Source of the DNA: Cydia pomonella
Taxonomy: Eukaryota > Arthropoda > Insecta > Lepidoptera > Tortricidae
Assembly (NCBI RefSeq): GCF_033807575.1
Contig: NC_084703.1
Location: 10,416,001 to 10,480,000 of the forward strand
Direction of reading: 5' to 3'
Length of the DNA: 64,000 nucleotides
A program made the position numbers and the translations under genes. Positions 56,893 to 64,000 of the stretch are shown here, in pieces (position 1 is the stretch's first letter; each line of letters begins with the position of its first letter). The notes beneath the pieces were generated by a model. It saw only the letters and a program-made list of their open reading frames with translations, made no database searches and was not told where the DNA came from.

Positions 56893-57814
56893 CACGGTGC
56901 TACATGAGGAAACTGAAAGATTTTGACAGTATATTACTGATCACAATTAGAGACTAAAATGTCATATAAACTTTTCTGGATTTCGCCTAGTTTCAGAGTT
57001 AATACCAATCTAAAAAAAATTTTTATCGTAACTTTTTTTAGATTGGTACGTAACGTAACTGTCTCTTATCGTAACTTAGTGCAAAACGCCTTTTTGATCG
57101 CGATGATGCTAATATGGGGCGTAGTCTAAATATCCTTATTGATACCTTATACTACACAAGACTACATGAATGATAAAACAACGTGGGATTAATTGTGATT
57201 CGAAATGATTAATTATTTATTATATTTGAATAATGATGATGAAATGGATATTCCAATGCATGTATTTCCTTTGTAGTTTTTATTATATTTGTTTGACATT
57301 TAGAATTTATTCTAGAAACAATCTAGACTACTATTTTTTATACATATTTTTTTTTTGTATGACTATATTTTGTGAAAGTTTTAGTATTAAATTTGATCTA
57401 TGAATTATATTCATTAGTATTATATATGGAATAATATTTACAACATCAATAAATTGCTCTGATAATTAGATTAAGATAATTATATGTAATACTGTCTTAC
57501 TATTCATAAGTGCTTGTTGCTAGGCCTACATGAATAAAGTATATTTGAATTGAATTGAATTGAATTGATAGATGTCAAAAAGTGACAAGTAACCTTTGCA
57601 AGAACTAGTTTTTACAAAAAAAAATCGTAAAATTTTATTTTCATTGCCACTTTTACCATAACATTAACTTTTTATGTACAAATACGTTCAAAATTTGAAA
57701 AAAAAAAACAAAAAAAAAATTTTATTGGCGTAATTTACTGAAACTTATTTTTCCTTCTGTTGGCCTCAGAAGTACGTGGTTAAAAATCTCTCGGGTTCCT
57801 CATGTAACACCGTG
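56893..57814. mobile_element. TA-flanked MITE, core family M, copy 3, split by a retroposon
   Basis: The left end CACGGTGCTACATGAGGAAA and the right end read inward CACGGTGTTACATGAGGAAC continue into GAGAGATTTTTAAC-like sequence. TA flanks both (56891-56892 and 57815-57816). The interior has AGACTAAAATGTCATATAAA and CGCCTAGTTTCAGAG, as in 20966, and CAAAACGCCTTTTTGATCGC. Removing the 57145-57570 insertion leaves about 496 bp, close to the 460 bp of copy 2. An extra small inverted repeat (TACCAATCTAAAAAAA / TTTTTTTAGATTGGTA) lies at about 57003-57048. Confidence 0.75.
57145..57563 (+). mobile_element. Retroposon insertion with (TTGAA)n tail
   Basis: The tail GCCTACATGAATAAAGTATA is followed by TTGAATTGAATTGAATTGAA. 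ATTGATA occurs immediately before the insertion (57138-57144) and after the tail (57564-57570), consistent with a 7-bp target duplication. The site falls where the related MITE at 20966 reads CTATTGATGGACATC without interruption. No coding sequence. Confidence 0.65.
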
Positions 57815-57828
57815 TATATGTATATTTA

Positions 57829-57906
57829 TGTGTCAATTAATTGTTTTGTAACGGTAGATACATACCAAGTGTACATATGTACATATATCATAGAGTACCG
57901 GGTACA
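57829..57906 (+). repeat. Direct repeat D, copy 1
   Basis: GTGTCAATTAATTGTTTTGT, AACGGTAGATACATACCAAG, TGTACA and ATATCATAGAGTACCGGGTA. Repeated at 58502-58575. Confidence 0.75.
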
Positions 57907-58272
57907 TAAAAAAATATTTGAATGTATTCAAACTGAAAAAAACGCGATTAAGTAAAATATTCTTACACGGCTTTGGTCATCAACTTCCAACAACTAAATC
58001 CATAATTAATTAAAAAATCATGTGTGATGACTTTTTTTTTCTGTAGAGCTAATTAAATAATAAGTTCCGTTGAGCTACGTATAGCTGCGTTTCAGTAATC
58101 ACTTTGAATAATTAGCAAACCTTAATATTCTTCTTGATTAATATTTACGAGTAATAGCAAGTTGAGTTTTCCCCCACACTCTTACCCCGCCGCGGTTTTC
58201 GAAGTACCTGGTAACCATGGTAACTGTAACTCTGGCATAGTTTTTGTTTATGAGATCTGACTGAGTAATTTT

Positions 58273-58375
58273 ATATTTGTTTATTTATACTTTACTACAC
58301 AACATATTTATACAACAATGTACAAATGGCGGACTCAATGCCAAATTACATTCTCAACCAGTCTAAGTTAATTTC
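58273..58375 (-). mobile_element. Non-LTR 3' tail related to 22787-22870
   Basis: On the - strand GGCATTGAGTCCGCCATTTG, TACATTGTTGTATAAATATG, TTGTGTAGTAAAGTATAAAT end in AAACAAAT. GGCATTRAGTCCGCC and the TTGTACAT..TTGT context are shared with the tail at 22787. Confidence 0.55.
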
Positions 58376-58501
58376 TCAGCCACATAATAGTTTAATTATT
58401 GAGAACAAGTTTTTGTTCCCGCAGTTTGTTAAAATTAACTGCTAGCAAAATTATTTGCATGCTGCCTAAATTGTTAACTAATTTTCATAACGCCACACTG
58501 A

Positions 58502-58575
58502 CGTGTCAATTAATTATTTTCTAACGGTAGATACATACCAAGTGTACAAATATCATAGTGCAGTACCGGGTACCA
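58502..58575 (+). repeat. Direct repeat D, copy 2
   Basis: GTGTCAATTAATTATTTTCT, AACGGTAGATACATACCAAG, TGTACAAATATCATAGTGCA, GTACCGGGTA. Same orientation as copy 1, about 670 bases downstream. Confidence 0.75.
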
Positions 58576-58600
58576 AAATTTTTCTTCATTCGAACAAGTC

Positions 58601-60522
58601 AACGCCATAACGCTAATACCGCTAGTTTGCAAATCAAATATAATTCCTGTTTCTTTAATATGGAGAAAATTAAGGGATAAAATGTGTGTAGCTATAACCT
58701 ATACAACTAGTCTGTGCACATATTAGAATTTCAGATTTCAATGCATACCTTTACTTACGCACTTGCTGATTTTGCTTACGCATAAGCGTGGCAGTTTCTT
58801 CGCCCGACTTTTCTTTGTATTTTGTAAACGTGAAGAAGAACGATTTGTATGCTAAACATGTTTCCTAAAAGATGTTGTAGATGGTAGTTGCATTAATAAA
58901 AGGACGGATAAGGTATTTTCGACCGAATATTCGGAAAATCTAGCACATTTGGGGTTTTCATTTTGTCTGACGCCGCGCCACGTTAGGTATATGTAAAGTC
59001 GATGTGATGAAATACATTTGACGATGTATACAAGCTAAAGTAAATGTACAACGTGTCAAATATTACGTGTTAAACCCGATTTTAAGCCAGTTGAATGTAA
59101 AATATTATCAGGTGCGCTGAGTCAAGGACAATCAATTTTTGTCTAAAATAGGTTAACCCAAACTGGTTAAAATGTAGCAACAAATTGATTGAGATTAACA
59201 ATGCGTCACTTAAAAAATGTACTCATTTAGGGGTGCAGATTAGTTTACTTCGACGAGTGTTGTATTATTTTAGTTGTTTGTTGTTATAATTAGGTGTCTA
59301 TCATTCAATTAGATTAGCTTAGTAGTGACATGTACTCGTAGTGCGAAGCCAAGCGAACAAAGCGTGCTGGCATTTGAAACAACCCATATTTTTATTGTTG
59401 ATTTATTAAAACACATTTGTTGCAAGAATAATTTGAAAGCTATTTGACCTCGGCTTGTTAAGGTTGGCTGGCCTGGACAGTTTAATAACGCACCTGAAAA
59501 AAACCGGTTCGCCCCAGGGAAAGTAGTTGATCCTGAAATTGAGTTTTGCCTGTAAAATTATACATAATATTGAGAGTAAGCTACCGGTCCCAGGAACAGG
59601 GCTTTAATCATCCCGTGTAGTTATCTTATCAGGATCCCCTGGCGATGGCCTGTAATTACGTCCTGAGCGGGGCCGCGACTAATTGCGAGCTATTTCTTGC
59701 GTCGTCAAGTCTGCATCACCAATCAATGACTCATTCCTTGATTTACATTGAGCAAGAGGCACCCAAACTAATTCCTATAATATTCAATTTTAATATGATG
59801 ACATGCGCCCATGTGCGAGCAAAGAACGGGCTTGCATGTGAATACTGCATTTTAACTCAATAATAGTAAGTAAAAAATAGTATTTTCGTGTACATAATGT
59901 CTCATAGATAGATTTGGACACATTGAATTGAGATAACAAATAAAAAAAACACTTTAAAATCTACATAACTCATTAGAATTCGGTTAGGTACTTCTAATCT
60001 AGCTTGATTTAGCTTGGTCTTAATATGTTTCATTTTATAATAGTTGTGTTAAATAATAATTATACCTGTGTTTGAATTATGTTTTGATCACAAAATAACA
60101 ATAATTAAAACCATCTGTTTTTAGTAGTAACAATGACAAAATTAAAAATAATTTTATGTATATCTAAATATATCACCATTTTACCTAAATATCAGGGCGA
60201 TCAATTTTAATTTAACCCACAAAATGTACCCTTTGTCCTTTACGGACTCGGTCTAACAATGGACTGTTAATTAATTTTGTTCAATTGGTCTCGTGTTTTA
60301 CATAGAATGACCTCTTGTAGGTATTCTTAGATTACTTAGATCACGTTCCAATTTGAGATATAATTCGATTCAACAAAGCGTCAAATGGTGACGTAAGTAA
60401 GTATATGAATTTGGTATATGACCGTGACCGTACGGCAGCTCAATGGACGGAAAACCATAATTTGACAGGTCGTGTCACACTGCACTTCGTGTTTGCAAAA
60501 TTCTGGCAAAATTTCATTCTTA
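58601..60522. other. No recognised gene
   Basis: The 72-codon frame at 59645-59863 has no known similarity. AT-rich otherwise. Confidence 0.4.
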
Positions 60523-60592
60523 GAGTCTGTGCGAAAAGAGAAGAGTCGTAGAATGCACGGGATCCGTTACATTCCACGACTCGCACAAACTC
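60523..60592. mobile_element. 70-bp MITE, GAGTCTGTGCG ends, TA duplication
   Basis: GAGTCTGTGCG and GAGTCGTAGAATG at the left mirror CATTCCACGACTC and CGCACAAACTC at the right. TA lies at both outer edges. The left arm has ten extra bases between the two blocks. Confidence 0.7.
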
Positions 60593-62450
60593 TACTACTG
60601 ACGTTTTTAAAATTGTTTTAAAGAAGTTCAAAAGAACAATCATCAATTTATAGTGTTGCTATTGTAAAATAAGTATATTTTTATGGAATAATATTTACTT
60701 AATATATAGAACAAAATCTTAAATATCATAAATTGAAAAAAAAAAATGGCTGACGTTAAAAAAAACTGTATGTGTTGCATAAGTATACCTATACCTATAA
60801 AAATATTCCACAAGACAAATTGATTGCTCTTATTAGGTTGTTGACGTCGTCAGGGCAGTTTAGTTCTGAAGTCGTTTCCTCGTCGTGCCCTGGATGGGCC
60901 TTCCAAAGCTCAGATATTGAATCCAAGTGTACCTATCATGCATAAAACAATTTAAAGAGAGGAAACGCAGGCGAGGCTGCTCTTATGAGCAAAGAATTCA
61001 TGGAATAGTTAATATCCACTGCTAATGTGAGTAAAATTAGCGTCTTTGTATTGTTTTTTTTGTTGGTCAAGTAGTCTGCTGCTAAATTCATACAAAAAAC
61101 TCAGAAGTCAATATCATTTTGTAGGTTAAATATTAAAATTGAGCAGACTATATGGTTGGTGGGACACTTCTTTTATTTCCTGAAAGATTTAAATTCAAAT
61201 ATAGATCCATTGTTGCGACGCCTAGCAGGTTATTTTTGCTTAAGCTTTATGATTTTGCTAATACAGTATTGCTTTATCGTTATCGACTGAAGAATAGGTA
61301 AAGTTGTCACCAGATCCGATCATCTCAATTTATTCTCCCCTAACATTGCCTGTAATTGATACTTTTTAGTATTTATACATTCATTTATCAGGAGATTACA
61401 TTTTATTTTGCATATTATTTGTTTCGGCTGTTCTTTAATTTATCCAACATTCACATCTTGTATTAAAGGAGCGATATGTTTACCCGTGTTACTTTCCGAG
61501 TTAAATAGCACCTCTGAAGTTAAAGTACTTAATGTCGATGTCTAGTTATTTCTGCACTAATTTAGTTCGTTCCTTTGTCCTTTGTTGATTAAGTTCTATG
61601 AATAATTACTCAATATTGCTTCACTAAAGATGAGACGAGACTAAACGGAGTAACGACTAACGCTTATACAGGATGTAATCTGAGATTTGATCTTAACATA
61701 ACAAGGCTCAATGATTAAAAACAAGCCTGTATATTTCAACAAGTAGGTATAAGCCATTTTACTCGACATTATTAAGATTAATTTTAATGACTATTAAGAA
61801 TAAAAATGTTTTAAGAGAAGCAATTCTGTATAACATGTTGCTAAATCTGTTTTTTTTTATAAACAAATCATCAATATGTAACACATCATTCGAGAATTAT
61901 ATATTTGAAAATATTTATTAGTTTCTAATAAGTTTTTTGGCACGCATTTGGCCGGTTTTAGAATTATATTAATGTTACTGTCCCAACAAAAACGATTAAA
62001 ATAGGAGTCTTTCTCATGAATACTAGACTTATTCCCTCGTAGTTTTAATTAAAGCATTAGTTTAAATATATTTTGCAAAGTAAAAATAAAGCACATTTAT
62101 GCTTAAACTACAAAATGTAATTACTTACTATTTTCAGTAAATAAACACTGAAAATAGCCATACAATGTTGTTTTCTCTGTACATAATATCTTTACAAATT
62201 ATTGAAGTTCATAGCAGCGTTTAATTTTTATTCTGTACTAAGACATACTCGAAATTTTGGTAGTAAATACTATACGTGATGTTTTATTATCCTTAGCCAT
62301 GTTGTCCGAGGTGATTGGGTAGGTTTGTCCAATAAAATCTACCCAAACACCTACCTACCAATGGGACCAACCCGAAATTTGCTTCAGCCGTAAACAGACA
62401 AATTTGTGTACGCCTTATAGAGGACTTACGTACACTACAGCGGTGGCAGC
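60593..62450. other. No recognised gene
   Basis: AT-rich; no supported repeat or RNA. Confidence 0.4.
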
Positions 62451-62552
62451 ATGGTTTCATTATTATCACTTATCACTACGCCCGTCACTTTCGCGCGTAC
62501 ATACTTGTAAGAACGTTACAGACATGGTGACAAATGATAAAGAGTCGACCAT
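62451..62552. mobile_element. MITE, ATGGTCGCATTTTTATCA family, copy 3
   Basis: ATGGTTTCATTATTATCACT, GTCACTTTCGCGCGTACATA, CTTGTAAGAACGTTACAGAC and GTGACAAATGATAAAGAGTC, ending GACCAT. The ends are inverted copies of one another, and the interior matches 34885-34965. Confidence 0.65.
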
Positions 62553-62680
62553 CTTAGCTCTACAGGTTGGTGACTAACGCTCAATTCAATTACTAACGAT
62601 CCAGGTACTTACTGATAATTTCACAGTATTGTAGCAATATTCGTACCTATAGTTGTCATATTTTTATGTTTGTCTGCGTA

Positions 62681-62803
62681 CAGTCACGGACTTTTGTTGA
62701 GCCATTTAAGGTTCAAGCTAATTTGGTTGTGGTGTTGCTAACGGTATGAAATGTCTCATCAATGTAAAGCCCTAAATTACTCAACCATTAAAGTCCGTGG
62801 GTG
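62681..62803. mobile_element. MITE, CAGTCACGGACTTT family, copy 2
   Basis: 123 bp. CAGTCACGGACTTTTGTTGA, GCCATTTAAGGTT pair with CACCCACGGACTTTAATGGT, TGAGTAATTTAGGG read from the right. TA flanks both ends (62679-62680, 62804-62805). Includes GGTATGAAATGTCTCATCAA, matching 38461-38572 in reverse complement. Confidence 0.75.
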
Positions 62804-64000
62804 TACGTCAGGCAGGCCTCTTAGAGAGGCAATAGAGCAACATACCTAAAGTTTAACTTTTGTAAGATCTTTCCTATATATGTATTCCTAATGTAAGAAC
62901 TCACGGTATTATCTAATAGCAACAGAAATAAAATCATAAAATCACAAACAAAAAGGATCATGTTCGCAGGCAAGAAGTTTAAATTGAACATAATAAACAA
63001 GGTACAACTTTATACTTGTCGAGCAAACAAACGATTTCACCTCATATAAAACGGACAAAGCGCTTGACTTGTCTTGTTACGAAAATAAAGTAAAAACTGT
63101 GTTTTTATAAGCAAGAATTCTAAACGAAACGACTTATTAAACGAGGCAAAAGTCTGAATCAAAATTGTCTGGAGCTGAAAGCTGAGTTGTTCAAACCTCT
63201 CGGTGACATCACTTTCACTTTATGCAGTGGTTTGTTGCTTTGCGTTACTTTTTGTTGCGATTTTATAAAACTAATGGTAAACACGGAAGTAATTTACAGA
63301 TTTTAATATCCACGTGAATAAAATTAATTATATGATTTTTTTGCGTTATTAGGTTATACCTACATAAAGTCCCAGTATCGTCTGATAATATATAAGTAGG
63401 TACTTGAAAACCACGAAAAAACAGAAAGCTTAACAACGTATTTTTACTATTTTTTGTAAGTAGCTAAAAGGTTTTTTTACATTAGGTCAATTAAACAAAG
63501 TAATTTTATTATCTATTCTTTGAACGCTTTGTACACGTAAAGTAAAACTTGAAAACCTTTGAAGAAAAGTTTATTAATTTAGGATCAGTTTCACAAAATG
63601 TAATTATATGTCACTTTTTAAATGAGTCTGTCGCTTAGTCAGTCTAGAGTATGAGTAGTAATATCATACATCACAGACAAGAAAATGTTTTCATAATTTT
63701 AGCTTTTTTTTCTTATAAACTAGGCTAAATCTACATTTTAATACTATACTTACGTACTGTCTTATACATTTATGGCATTTAGGCGTACTTGCAGAAAATT
63801 AAAATGTTTATACTCTGATTTGGATCATCTACGCTAACCAGACTGTTTCTGAATATATATTTTGTTTAAAAATGAGCAGGGCCCGTATTTTTCATGCCGT
63901 TGACGCAAAAATGATGTAATTTGACATACAGGGAGTCTTCTTACGCCACTACAAATTTAGATAACTTACCTATTGACGCGTTGAAATATAAATACTTGAA
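62804..64000. other. No recognised feature
   Basis: AT-rich sequence to the window end without a supported gene, repeat or exon. Confidence 0.45.

Larger units (their letters stand above)
46254..64000 (+). other. NOS1AP: Presumed 3' intron of NOS1AP
   Basis: It follows a donor site and contains only mobile-element relics and unrecognised AT-rich sequence up to the window end. That it is all one intron is inference. Confidence 0.6.

Noticed and set aside
1..64000. CRISPR array, operon or novel defence-type cluster
   Set aside because: The sequence is an animal genome with spliced exons and transposon relics; no regularly spaced repeats or multi-gene cluster is present.
46254..64000. Next NOS1AP exon (rest of the PTB domain)
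   Set aside because: I looked for a conserved I..M..PIYRIFYVSHD-like coding stretch with splice sites and did not find one; it probably lies beyond the window.

Overview
This is a eukaryotic, AT-rich, repeat-dense window. Almost all of it appears to be intron or flank of a single host gene. The repeats point to a moth or butterfly: RTE- and Jockey/CR1-type retrotransposon 3' ends, a 5S-rRNA-containing SINE-like repeat ending in an AGTCCGACTCGCACTTGG-type tail, and many short TA-flanked inverted-repeat elements that I recognise from memory as typical of lepidopteran genomes. That assignment rests on recall, not on a search.

The only host coding sequence I can name is two internal exons of the NOS1AP (CAPON) orthologue on the + strand. 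They lie at 37544-37615 (24 codons) and 46152-46253 (34 codons), are both phase 0, and are separated by an 8,536-bp GT-AG intron. Together they encode a consecutive part of the N-terminal phosphotyrosine-binding (PTB) domain. I found no preceding or following exon, so 1-37543 and 46254-64000 are most simply read as flanking introns or upstream sequence.

The rest is a mobile-element graveyard. Retrotransposon coding remnants are a LOA/Jockey-like RT tail (3588-4188, -), a GC-rich REL-type C-terminus (13729-14854, +), RTE-type C-termini (16600-17130, - and 46570-46985, -), CR1/Jockey-type fragments (36760-37061, +; 47121-47567, -; 49230-49871, +) and an internally deleted Ty3/Gypsy element (52884-54961, -). 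Between them sit about twenty miniature inverted-repeat elements, SINE-like tails and composite repeats.

Several insertions are nested and can be ordered in time. Three elements (7046, 20966 and 56893) share an internal core but carry different ends, and each is part of a nest. A 231-bp palindrome-rich module occurs twice, in opposite orientation and at different positions of the same larger repeat. There is no tRNA or functional rRNA gene, no CRISPR array, and no convincing gene cluster or new multi-gene system.
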